Below, one piece after another: positions 1 through 6,934 of a DNA stretch of 6,959 nucleotides. This DNA comes from Actinomycetes bacterium (GTDB lineage: Bacteria > Actinomycetota > Acidimicrobiia > Acidimicrobiales > Palsa-688), in NCBI GenBank assembly GCA_021808425.1, contig JAKBBS010000062.1, forward strand, positions 1-6,959. The letters run 5' to 3'. Every line of letters begins with the position of its first letter. Position 1 is the stretch's first letter. The position numbers and the translations under genes were made by a program. Below the pieces are notes generated by a model, which saw nothing but the letters and a program-made list of their open reading frames with translations, was not told the DNA's origin and searched no databases.

Positions 1-422
1 TGCTCATACTCATCTTCGGTATCGGCGTCGCTCCGAAAGTGATTGTCGTGGTACTCAGCTGCGCTACGGTCATCTTGCTAAACACGGCTGCCGGGGTCCA
101 GAACGTCGAGGAGCGCCTGATGCGAATGGCGCGAAGTTTCGGCGCTACCGATCGGCAGGCGATTCGCACAGTCGTGCTTCCTCACCTCGTGCCGTTCTTC
201 ATGACCGGCTTCCGTATCTCGATCGGCCGGGCACTCATTGGCGTAGTCGTCGGAGAGATTTTCGCATCCAGGGCAGGAATCGGTAACCTTTTGATCTCGG
301 CGAGCAACAACTTCAACATGCCCGTCATGTACGCAAGCGTGATTGTGATAACGGTCATCGGAATCATCTTGACGCAGTGCGCCGCGGTTCTCGAACGAAG
401 GATGCAGGCGTGGCGGGCATGA
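1..422 (+). CDS. ABC transporter permease, SsuC/TauC/NrtB type (5'-truncated by window edge)
   Basis: This is the C-terminal part of an inner-membrane permease of an ABC importer; such permeases pair with a nitrate/sulfonate/taurine-type ATPase and an external binding protein. The open frame continues upstream of the GTG at 39 (from base 3 it reads LILIFGIGVAPK, then the visible protein), so the true start lies outside the window and the GTG at 39 is internal. The cytoplasmic EAA loop that docks onto the ATPase is clear at about 126-182 (ARSFGATDRQ followed by VVLP), and hydrophobic helices precede and follow it. The segment GRALIGVVVGEIFAS and the ending LERRMQAWRA are typical of this permease family. 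The ATPase gene follows after a short gap, so both belong to one importer. No binding protein is visible; it may lie upstream. Substrate is unknown: family members carry sulfonates, nitrate, thiamine precursors or aromatic acids. Confidence 0.9.
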   Translation, partial: LILIFGIGVAPKVIVVVLSCATVILLNTAAGVQNVEERLMRMARSFGATDRQAIRTVVLPHLVPFFMTGFRISIGRALIGVVVGEIFASRAGIGNLLISASNNFNMPVMYASVIVITVIGIILTQCAAVLERRMQAWRA

Positions 423-450
423 CAGGGCAGGATTTGTTGCGCCGTCTGTG

Positions 451-457
451 GGGGAGG
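451..457 (+). promoter_or_regulatory. Ribosome binding site that favours the GTG start at 466
   Basis: GGGAGGG lies eight bases before the GTG at 466 and is a strong Shine-Dalgarno match. It argues against the GTG at 448, which would begin upstream of it and has no well-spaced site of its own, and against the ATG at 496, which has only a weak purine stretch before it. Confidence 0.6.
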
Positions 458-465
458 GCAGCGTC

Positions 466-1290
466 GTGAAGCGCTCGGCGACACGAGACCTGACGATGAG
501 GGCCACTGAAGACGCTTCGAGATCCGGCGGGGCGAAGCTCTGCGCCAAGAACGTCAGTGTCTCGTTTCTTTCCCGTGGCCGGGCGACGGACGCCGTTGCA
601 GGCGTGAACCTCTCGATGGCTGACGGGGAGTTCGTAGCGATCGTTGGGCCCAGCGGATCGGGCAAGAGCACCTTCTTGATGGCCCTCGACGGACTGATCC
701 CGCTCTCCGGCGGCTCAATAGAGCTCGACGGTCATGAAATCGACGGCCCCGGCCCGGACCGCGCAGTCGTGTTCCAGGACGCGAGCCTCCTCCCGTGGCG
801 TACCGTCATGGCGAACATCACTTACGGACTTGAGCTAGCCGGACGCGCGAGAGTGGATCGAGAGGCAATCGGGCAGCGACTGATCGAACTGGCCGGCCTG
901 AAAGGGTTCGAATCATTTTACCCTCGACAACTCTCGGGTGGCATGCAGCAACGGGTCAACATCGCCCGAGCCTTGGCTGCGGACCCGCAAGTGCTTCTAC
1001 TCGACGAGCCGTTCTCGGGGCTCGACGCCCAAACACGAGAGACGATGCAGGTAGAGCTGCTCAAAATCTGGGACGAGCGCAAGAAGACAGCTGTGTTCGT
1101 GACGCACCAGATAGACGAGGCCGTCTACCTGGCGGACCGCGTTGTTGCGTTTAGTGCTCGACCGGCCCGGATCGTGGCCGAATGGCAGATACCCTTTCCA
1201 AGACCCCGCCCCCTCGACCTGAAACAAAGTGACGAGGTCCGGGATATCGAGAGAGAAATTTGGCAGGTAGTGAGAGGTCAGACGACTTGA
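466..1290 (+). CDS. ABC transporter ATP-binding protein, SsuB/TauB/NrtD type
   Basis: This is the cytoplasmic ATPase that powers the importer whose permease lies just upstream. Numbering from the GTG at 466 (274 residues): Walker A GPSGSGKS at 61-68, Q-loop glutamine at 104 (VVFQDASLLPW), signature LSGGMQQR at 156-163, Walker B VLLLDEPFSGLD at 176-187, and H-loop histidine at 214 (FVTHQIDEA). All catalytic motifs are intact. The LLPW segment after the Q-loop and the THQIDEAVYLADRV stretch are typical of the nitrate/sulfonate/taurine subfamily, and the length is normal for it. GTG 466 is preferred because of the GGGAGGG site before it; GTG 448 and ATG 496 are alternatives in the same frame and change only a non-conserved N-terminus. 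The stop codon overlaps the proposed start of the oxidoreductase gene, suggesting coupled translation. The transported substrate cannot be inferred from an ATPase. Confidence 0.93.
   Translation: MKRSATRDLTMRATEDASRSGGAKLCAKNVSVSFLSRGRATDAVAGVNLSMADGEFVAIVGPSGSGKSTFLMALDGLIPLSGGSIELDGHEIDGPGPDRAVVFQDASLLPWRTVMANITYGLELAGRARVDREAIGQRLIELAGLKGFESFYPRQLSGGMQQRVNIARALAADPQVLLLDEPFSGLDAQTRETMQVELLKIWDERKKTAVFVTHQIDEAVYLADRVVAFSARPARIVAEWQIPFPRPRPLDLKQSDEVRDIEREIWQVVRGQTT
1272..1277 (+). promoter_or_regulatory. Ribosome binding site supporting a TTG start at 1287
   Basis: GAGAGG lies nine bases before the TTG at 1287, which itself overlaps the ATPase stop as TTGA. The in-frame ATG codons at 1302 and 1314 have no purine-rich site at suitable distance. 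This is the reason for choosing the TTG, although homologue alignment could favour either ATG. Confidence 0.45.
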
Positions 1291-4200
1291 CTACCACTCA
1301 CATGCAGACGGACATGACAAGCAAGTACACCTTCGACGAAGCCTCTGCCTTTATGACGGGGACGCAGGCACTCGTCAGGTTGGTCATGGACGCCAGACGC
1401 AATGATCGAGCCCGAGGTCTTGACACTCGTTGCTTCGTCTCCGGCTATCCAGGTTCACCGCTTGGAGGACTCGACAAGGAACTTCAGCGCAACGCTCACC
1501 TGCTCGACGAGCTGGGTGTCGTGCACCTGCCGGCGCTCAACGAGGAGCTCGCAGCAACTGCTATCGCCGGGACGCAGGTGGTGCAGGGATTCCGCTCTGC
1601 GCTAACTCAGGGAGTCCTCGGCGTGTGGTACGGAAAATCACCCGGCGTCGATCGGGCACTTGACGCCATCCGCCACGGGCAGTTCACTGGCGCGTCCTCC
1701 AACGGCGGAGTGCTGCTTCTCGCCGGCGACGACCCGGAATGTAAATCTTCAACCCTGCCGAGCGCTTCGGAGCACACCCTGATCAGCGTCGATGCACCGG
1801 TGCTCTACCCGGGGACCGTCGAAGACATTCTCAGTCTCGGGATTCACGGTATAGCGATGTCGCGCATGTCCGGGCTTTGGGTCGCAATGAAAATCGTCGC
1901 TCAAGTTGCCGACGGCACAGCTACCGTCGACCTCGGCCCTGCGGTGACGTCGGTTGTCTTCGCGGATTCTCCCGACGATGCAGGGCCTGTAGTCAGAACG
2001 CCGAGCCTCCCCGAGTCGATGGATGCCGAACGCGACATCGCTTCAGTGCGACTCGCCGCGGCGAAACGATATGGGCGCCAAGCGGGCCTCGTTAAGGTGA
2101 CAGTTGACAGTCCAGACGCCTGGTTCGGTGTTGCCGCAGCAGGACCGCTCTACGGCGAGGTCATCGAAGCGTTCCGGAGGCTGGGACTCGACGAAGCGAA
2201 GTTGGCGCGATACGGTGTGCGGCTACTGGACGTCAAGCTGCTCCACCCGATAGACCCGCAGACCTTGGTGAAGTTCGCGGAGGGCCTTGACGAAGTACTG
2301 GTCGTCGAGGAGAAACGTCCACTTTTAGAGCCGCTGTTTCGATCAAGCCTCTATGGTCGGCGGGTCGGGCCAATGATCATCGGCCGGATGGACGAATCAA
2401 ATCGGCCACTCCTTGCCGGGCACGGAGGGATCCACGCCAGCGAACTAGCGGTCGTCCTTCGAGCTCGGCTGACTCGCCGGGTGCCCGCCGAGGAGATGAG
2501 GCCGATCGCAGCGCGTCGCCAGTCGATCACCATCTCTGGTGAGGTCCGGACGCCCTATTTCTGTTCCGGCTGCCCGCACAACACTTCGACGAAGGTTCCG
2601 CAAGGGTCTCTCGTAGGCGGCGGAATCGGCTGCCACGCAATCGTCCGCTGGGCAGAACCGACAAGGGTGGGCGACGTCGTTACAAAGGCGCAGATGGGCG
2701 GAGAGGGAGCAACTTGGCTGGGTATATCGCCGTTTGTCGCTGACGACCACCTGTTCCAGAACCTGGGTGATGGTACGTACTTCCACTCGGGGCAGCTAGC
2801 AATTCAAGCGGCAGTCGCAGCCAAGTCGCACATAACGTTCAAGCTGCTGTTCAACCAGACGATAGCGATGACGGGCGGCCAGGACATCGTGGATCGAAAC
2901 GGGCGTCCGATATCAAAGGTCGCTGCTGCGCTGCTTTGCCAAGGTGTCGAGCGCGTGCTGATCACCACCGACGACGCGGGACGCTACAAAGGTGTGGACC
3001 TGCCACGCGGAGTCGAGGTGTGGCCTCGGGGCCGGATCATCGAAGCACAGGAAGTCCTTCGGGCAACGCCGGGAGTAACAGTACTCATTCACGATCAGGA
3101 ATGTGCGACCGAACGGCGCCGCAAACGTAAGCGTGGGATCGAAGCCGCCGCAGCCGTAACTGTGTCGATCAACGAGCGAGTTTGCGAAGGATGCGGTGAT
3201 TGCGGATCGAAATCGAACTGCTTGTCAATCGAGCGAGTCGATACCGAGTTCGGCATCAAACGCAAGATCGACCAGACGTCTTGCAACCAGGACTACACTT
3301 GTATCGATGGGAACTGCCCATCGTTTGTTACCATTCGGTCGCGAAGAAGCTCCAAGGGGTCAAGGCGGAACTCGACCACGGCGTCTCGTCGGAACCTTCG
3401 TCCCAGTCCCGACGGTGTCACCGCCGACTTACCTGAACCGAGTTCGATTGTGGGAGTCGACGATTTCGCCGTGCGGATGCCGGGGGTAGGCGGGACCGGC
3501 GTAGTGACCGTGAGTCAGATCATCGGACAGGCAGCCTCATTGGAGGGTAAGTCCGTGCGGGGCCTCGACCAGACCGGCCTAAGTCAGAAAGCCGGACCGG
3601 TCGTCTCCGACGTGCGAATCACGACCCAACCTCAGAGCGGAAGCAACCGGGCCGGACGCGCTTCGGTCGATCTTCTGCTGTGCTTCGATGAGCTTGTCGC
3701 GCTTGCCCCTGAGATTTTGGAGACTGTCGATAAGGGGCGGACAGTTGCTATCTGCGCAACGAGCCCGACACAAACCGGGCGGATGGTCACCGATCCAGGG
3801 ATATCACTTCCATCACAGCTCGAGGCGGGGACGATGCTCAGCCAGGAACTTGGGGCTGAGCGAGTCTTCTTCGTCGACGCCAGGCAACTCTCTACGGAAT
3901 TCCTTGGCAGCGGCATATATGCCAACGTCCTCCTCCTCGGGGCAGCGTTCCAGCTTGGCACAATCCCCATCCGAGCCGAGGCGATCGAGCAGGCGATTGG
4001 GATGAACGGCGTAGCGGTCGACGCGAACATCCGTGCCTTCAGGGCAGGACGACGCAGCGTACTCGAGGCTAACGGCGCGCAAGCTTCGGCCAGCGGTCGC
4101 GCTCAGCGCTCCAATGTCAAGGCGTCGCGCGTAAAAGTCGCAAACTCAATCCTAGCTCACGACACGCTTGGCCCGCTGGTAACTCGGCGTGCGGAGGATC

Positions 4201-4790
4201 TCGACTCGTATCAGGACACGCGATACGCTCAACGCTATGTCGACATGGTGGCCACGGTACTTGAAGCAGAACGACGAATTGGTCTAGGCACGGACCGCCT
4301 CAGCGAGGCTGCAGCTCGCTTCGGGTATCAGCTTATGGCGTACAAGGATGAATACGAGGTGGCCCGCCTGCATCTCGACGCGCTGTTAGGCGAGGGGTAC
4401 GGGAAAGACGTGCAAGTAAGCTGGATGCTAGAGCCGCCGATCCTTAAGTTCTTCGGCGTGAAGGGCAAGATCGCATTCGGACCGTGGTTCCGCCACGTCT
4501 TTAAGGCGCTCAAGGCGGGCCGGAGGCTGCGTGGTACGTCGTTCGACCCTTTCGCTACAACTGTTGTTAGGCGCGCCGAACGCGACCTTGTACGTCAGTA
4601 CGAAGCAGACCTGAAGACGATTGCCGGAGGTCTGTCTAGCGAAAACTACGAAGACGGCTGTCGTTTAGCGGAACTCCCCGGCATGATCCGCGGCTACGAG
4701 GAAGTAAAAATGCGCTCCATCGACGCTTACCGGGTACAACATGACGCCCTACTCAACTCATTTCGACAATCCAGGGAGGCCGGCGTCTAA
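1287..4790 (+). CDS. Fused indolepyruvate-type 2-oxoacid:ferredoxin oxidoreductase
   Basis: Enzymes of this family oxidatively decarboxylate a 2-oxoacid with CoA to an acyl-CoA and CO2, passing electrons to an acceptor such as ferredoxin; classical IorAB acts on arylpyruvates. This is the single-chain form with alpha and gamma parts fused; its size (1167 residues from the TTG) is usual for the fused type. Domains in order: N-terminal thiamine-diphosphate pyrimidine-type domain (about 23-215) with SGYPGSPLGGLD at 52-63 and NEELAA near 85-90; FCSGCPHNTST from 425; TPP/metal motif GDG at 494-496 with its Asn at 523; cysteine-rich Fe-S segment at 633-677; a basic Ser/Arg linker at about 683-704; the gamma-type domain from about 729 (PGVGGTGVVT, then GLDQTGLSQKAGPVVSD); and a C-terminal region from about 953 resembling DUF6537 of fused enzymes. 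The reading frame is intact. It lies between an ABC importer and an FAH-family enzyme, pointing to a catabolic role. Arylpyruvate as substrate is inference; branched-chain or other 2-oxoacids are possible. Alternative starts are ATG 1302 and ATG 1314. Confidence 0.92.
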   Translation: MTTTHMQTDMTSKYTFDEASAFMTGTQALVRLVMDARRNDRARGLDTRCFVSGYPGSPLGGLDKELQRNAHLLDELGVVHLPALNEELAATAIAGTQVVQGFRSALTQGVLGVWYGKSPGVDRALDAIRHGQFTGASSNGGVLLLAGDDPECKSSTLPSASEHTLISVDAPVLYPGTVEDILSLGIHGIAMSRMSGLWVAMKIVAQVADGTATVDLGPAVTSVVFADSPDDAGPVVRTPSLPESMDAERDIASVRLAAAKRYGRQAGLVKVTVDSPDAWFGVAAAGPLYGEVIEAFRRLGLDEAKLARYGVRLLDVKLLHPIDPQTLVKFAEGLDEVLVVEEKRPLLEPLFRSSLYGRRVGPMIIGRMDESNRPLLAGHGGIHASELAVVLRARLTRRVPAEEMRPIAARRQSITISGEVRTPYFCSGCPHNTSTKVPQGSLVGGGIGCHAIVRWAEPTRVGDVVTKAQMGGEGATWLGISPFVADDHLFQNLGDGTYFHSGQLAIQAAVAAKSHITFKLLFNQTIAMTGGQDIVDRNGRPISKVAAALLCQGVERVLITTDDAGRYKGVDLPRGVEVWPRGRIIEAQEVLRATPGVTVLIHDQECATERRRKRKRGIEAAAAVTVSINERVCEGCGDCGSKSNCLSIERVDTEFGIKRKIDQTSCNQDYTCIDGNCPSFVTIRSRRSSKGSRRNSTTASRRNLRPSPDGVTADLPEPSSIVGVDDFAVRMPGVGGTGVVTVSQIIGQAASLEGKSVRGLDQTGLSQKAGPVVSDVRITTQPQSGSNRAGRASVDLLLCFDELVALAPEILETVDKGRTVAICATSPTQTGRMVTDPGISLPSQLEAGTMLSQELGAERVFFVDARQLSTEFLGSGIYANVLLLGAAFQLGTIPIRAEAIEQAIGMNGVAVDANIRAFRAGRRSVLEANGAQASASGRAQRSNVKASRVKVANSILAHDTLGPLVTRRAEDLDSYQDTRYAQRYVDMVATVLEAERRIGLGTDRLSEAAARFGYQLMAYKDEYEVARLHLDALLGEGYGKDVQVSWMLEPPILKFFGVKGKIAFGPWFRHVFKALKAGRRLRGTSFDPFATTVVRRAERDLVRQYEADLKTIAGGLSSENYEDGCRLAELPGMIRGYEEVKMRSIDAYRVQHDALLNSFRQSREAGV
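4773..4779 (+). promoter_or_regulatory. Ribosome binding site for the FAH-family gene
   Basis: AGGGAGG sits inside the last codons of the oxidoreductase gene, ten bases before the ATG at 4790. Together with the TAATG stop/start overlap it fixes the start of the next gene and indicates coupled translation. Confidence 0.65.
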
Positions 4791-5617
4791 TGCGCCTTGC
4801 AACGATTCGTACACTGTCAGGCACACGCGCAGTTCGACTCGACGCCGAGCGAGCAGTGGAAACCGGCCATCCCGACGTCGGGGTCCTACTCCTTAGTTCT
4901 GATTGGCGTGACATTGCCGAACGGGCGAGCGGGGCATCCCACGAGCTAGCCGGTTTAGACTACGCACCGGTTATTCCCCGTCCCGGCAAGGTCATCTGCG
5001 TCGGCGTCAACTACAAGGCCCACATCATGGAGATGGGTCGTGAAACTCCGAGCCATCCGACTCTCTTCGCCAAGTACGCCGAAGCCCTCATCGGGGCCAA
5101 CGACGACATCGCGATCCCGTCGATCTCCGATGCTGTAGATTGGGAAGCAGAACTGGCCGTAATCGTCGGATCCCCCTTACGCAACGTCGATGCTAAAGCC
5201 GCGCAGGAGGGTATCGCAGGGTTCTCTGTCCTAAACGACGTATCCATGCGCGACTGGCAGTTCAGGACACTCCAGTGGCTTCAAGGCAAGACGTTCGAAG
5301 GCTCGACTCCGTTCGGCCCCGCGTTGGTAACCCCGGACGAAGCCGGCTTCGGGGCCGATCTTTCCTGCTATGTCGACGACGAGATCGTGCAGTGCGCTGT
5401 CACCTCGGACATGGTATTCGGACCGATCGAGGCGCTGTGTTACATCTCGCAGTTCATCACCCTCAAACCCGGCGACGTTGTATCGCTCGGAACGCCGGGC
5501 GGCGTCGGCCATGCAAGAAAGCCGCCCCGCTATCTTCGACCCGGTCAGACTTTGCGGACGGTTATCGACGGCATCGGTGAATGCCGGAACATGTGTGTAG
5601 AAGGGACTTCGAGCTAA
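4790..5617 (+). CDS. Fumarylacetoacetate hydrolase (FAH) family protein
   Basis: Members of this cytoplasmic, metal-dependent family cleave or isomerise 2-oxo/2,4-dioxo acids late in aromatic and other catabolic pathways (fumarylacetoacetate or acylpyruvate hydrolysis, HpaG-type isomerisation or decarboxylation). In 275 residues, normal for short FAH proteins, the signatures are all present: CVGVNYKAHIMEMG at 70-83 with its conserved His78; the acidic metal-binding pair E119 and E121 in DWEAELAVIVG; the third acidic ligand D150 in LNDVSMRDWQ; K167 in GKTFEGSTPFGPALVT; and LKPGDVVSLGTPGGVG ending at 240. The ATG overlaps the oxidoreductase stop (TAATG) and has a good ribosome binding site, so it is the last clear gene of the operon. 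The exact reaction cannot be assigned from sequence because the family is functionally broad; ureidoglycolate lyase and oxaloacetate decarboxylase activities also occur in it. A role on a product of the same catabolic pathway is inferred from the overlap. Confidence 0.92.
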   Translation: MRLATIRTLSGTRAVRLDAERAVETGHPDVGVLLLSSDWRDIAERASGASHELAGLDYAPVIPRPGKVICVGVNYKAHIMEMGRETPSHPTLFAKYAEALIGANDDIAIPSISDAVDWEAELAVIVGSPLRNVDAKAAQEGIAGFSVLNDVSMRDWQFRTLQWLQGKTFEGSTPFGPALVTPDEAGFGADLSCYVDDEIVQCAVTSDMVFGPIEALCYISQFITLKPGDVVSLGTPGGVGHARKPPRYLRPGQTLRTVIDGIGECRNMCVEGTSS

Positions 5618-5678
5618 CCGCCCTCGCACGCGGCGGCATAGACGAGGACCAACCCTACTCGTCGGTCGAGGTGATACC

Positions 5679-6404
5679 TTGCGAAACGTGACTGAGGCCG
5701 ACCTGAGCACGGGGCCCGGGCAGAACTCTGTTACAAGCCGCCGCAAGCTGATCCTCGGGCTGGGACTGCGGCTGATAGGTCCATACCTTCTCTACTCGGT
5801 CCTGCGCTCCAGGCTGCACGACGAACTCGAGGCTCTTGCCATCGCCGCGGCAATCCCGCTTGCGATCGGCGCTGTGATCGCCCTGCGGCGCCGTCGAATC
5901 GACTGGGCGCTGGTGCTGTCGGCTTTGTCGTTGCTGCTGAGCCTCGGGATCGCAGCAACGATCGGACACGGCACAAAGGTCGTCGAGTTGCGCGGGGCCG
6001 TCGCGCCCACCGTCCTCGGAGCCCTGCTGCTCGTCCTGGCGCTGGGTTCGGCACCGCTGCGGCGTCGTGTGTTGCTGGCGATTCGGGACAAAGCAAGGCC
6101 CGGGCGTGTTGCTGGCAACTCCGCTGCTGCCGATCCAGGTCTAGCGGCGCCGCACCTCCCCCCGGCAGCCGTCAGGCGGCTGCGGATGCTTCTCAGTCTT
6201 TGGGGCGTCGGGCTTCTGGTCGTGGCCGCTGCACACGTGGTGATCGTATTCACCGCATCGACGTCGGCGTTCCTCGTCGAATCCCGTGCGTCCATCCTGG
6301 GATTGTTGGGCATACTCATCGTCGTCACCCGGCTGGCCGGCTTAAATAACTTGACGCCGGCTGATGAAGCAGACCAAGCCCCTAGCGCAAGATCGTCGCC
6401 TTAG
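5679..6404 (+). CDS. Six-helix membrane protein, VC0807-like
   Basis: This encodes 241 residues with about six hydrophobic helices, at roughly 24-41, 51-69, 77-96, 107-124, 171-191 and 196-219, arranged as two groups of helices separated by a hydrophilic, Ala/Pro-rich loop at about 135-165. The stretch GPYLLYSVL followed by an acidic HDELEALAIAAAIP segment and a basic ALRRRRIDW loop resembles the uncharacterised VC0807 family seen in many actinobacteria and proteobacteria; this match is from memory of the family's style and is only moderately certain. No catalytic or transport motif is visible and no function is proposed. The TTG at 5679 has GAGG seven bases upstream; the in-frame GTG at 5688 is an alternative, possibly leaderless given TACCTT at 5675-5680. 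Base composition is richer in GC than the upstream operon (for example 75% at 6001-6060), so it probably belongs to the host backbone. It converges with the minus-strand gene at the right. Confidence 0.75.
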   Translation: MRNVTEADLSTGPGQNSVTSRRKLILGLGLRLIGPYLLYSVLRSRLHDELEALAIAAAIPLAIGAVIALRRRRIDWALVLSALSLLLSLGIAATIGHGTKVVELRGAVAPTVLGALLLVLALGSAPLRRRVLLAIRDKARPGRVAGNSAAADPGLAAPHLPPAAVRRLRMLLSLWGVGLLVVAAAHVVIVFTASTSAFLVESRASILGLLGILIVVTRLAGLNNLTPADEADQAPSARSSP

Positions 6405-6431
6405 GAGGTGCGAGCGTGGTGTCTCGGGGGC

Positions 6432-6525
6432 CTACTCGGTCGCGGGAGTGTCGGCGGCGACGTGGACGGGGGTTCCGCCAGTTAACTCGATCAGCTGGTC
6501 GAAGGTCGTGGCGAATACGGCGTGC
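6432..6525 (-). other. Displaced C-terminal coding segment of the YbaK-like gene
   Basis: Read on the minus strand in the frame that ends with TAG at 6434-6432, this segment encodes HAVFATTFDQLIELTGG and then PVHVAADTPATE, which is the characteristic ending of YbaK-family proteins after the conserved AAGHPH. It has no start codon of its own and joins the upstream frame exactly if one C is added to the CC at 6527-6526, giving GGA CAC CCG CAC GCC (GHPHA). Preservation of the downstream frame right to a stop codon suggests that the lesion is recent or artefactual. Confidence 0.8.
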
Positions 6526-6934
6526 GGTGTCCGGCGGCTGCCCACACTTTTGGGTAGCGGGCAAGGTGCTGATCGACCAAGGTTCGGAGGGCTTCAGGGT
6601 GGCCAACAGGCGATACTCCGCCTATCGGTTGGCCGGTCGCAGCTCTGACTTCCTCGGGAGTGGCCCGACGAAGCTTCGCGAGCCCAGTGGTCGCCTCGAC
6701 CAGCTTTAGATCCACCCGATGCGCTCCGCTGGCGAGGATGAGGAGTGGGCCGTCGTCGGCGATGAAGACAAGGCTGTTGGCAATAGCGCCGGGTTCGCAT
6801 CCGACTGCGTTCGCCGCCTCCGCTGCGGTTCGTGTCGAGGCTTCCAGCTGTCGAACTTGGACGTCAGGCGCTTTGGCTGCGAGAATCGCAGCAACAGCGG
6901 CGGCACTTGGATGCAAGCGGTCCTCCGTGCCCAT
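6491..6934 (-). CDS. YbaK/EbsC (ProX-like) aminoacyl-tRNA editing domain protein, C-terminus frameshifted
   Basis: Free-standing proteins of this family hydrolyse mischarged tRNAs (for example Cys- or Ala-tRNA(Pro)) in the cytoplasm. From the ATG at 6934 the frame gives 147 residues: a STRTAAEAANAVGC segment at 33-46, IANSLVF at 51-57, ASGAHRVDLKLVEA at 68-81, and ATGQPIGGVSPVGHP at 99-113, all recognisable family landmarks. Asn53 occupies the position where E. coli-type YbaK has its conserved lysine; I recall this Asn as common in actinobacterial members. After WAAAGH (131-136) the frame switches to an unrelated tail, RTPYSPRPSTS, and stops at 6491. The expected family ending is encoded in another frame down to 6432, so a base is missing near 6526. 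The restored protein would have about 167 residues. An upstream in-frame TTG at 6958 exists, but the ATG with AGG about ten bases ahead is more plausible. Whether the frameshift is biological or an assembly error cannot be decided here. Confidence 0.85.
   Translation of the reverse strand: MGTEDRLHPSAAAVAAILAAKAPDVQVRQLEASTRTAAEAANAVGCEPGAIANSLVFIADDGPLLILASGAHRVDLKLVEATTGLAKLRRATPEEVRAATGQPIGGVSPVGHPEALRTLVDQHLARYPKVWAAAGHRTPYSPRPSTS

Noticed and set aside
78..671. A 197-codon minus-strand open frame across the permease/ATPase junction.
   Set aside because: It is antisense to two well-recognised genes and its translation resembles no family; high GC content makes long antisense frames common.
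5618..5636. Possible terminator hairpin after the FAH gene: CCGCC and GGCGG separated by nine bases.
   Set aside because: The stem has only five pairs, the loop is long, and no T-rich tract follows. Such short GC inverted repeats are expected by chance in this DNA.
5675..5680. TACCTT as a -10 promoter element for the membrane protein gene.
   Set aside because: It fits TAnnnT, but no -35 hexamer is found at 16-19 bases upstream, so it is too weak to list as a promoter.
5231..5746. A 171-codon minus-strand open frame over the end of the FAH gene and the gap after it.
   Set aside because: It lies opposite the intact metal-binding and TPGGVG motifs of the FAH protein and has no domain of its own.
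5792..6328. A 178-codon open frame on the minus strand opposite the membrane protein gene.
   Set aside because: It is rich in Arg, Ser, Ala and Thr with no recognisable domain, as expected for the antisense shadow of a GC-rich gene; the plus-strand frame has clear helices.
6336..6361. Two copies of GCCGGC flanking an AT-rich 14-base spacer, near the end of the membrane protein gene.
   Set aside because: GCCGGC is its own reverse complement and common in high-GC DNA; the element lies within coding sequence and has no terminator-like tail or match to a known site.
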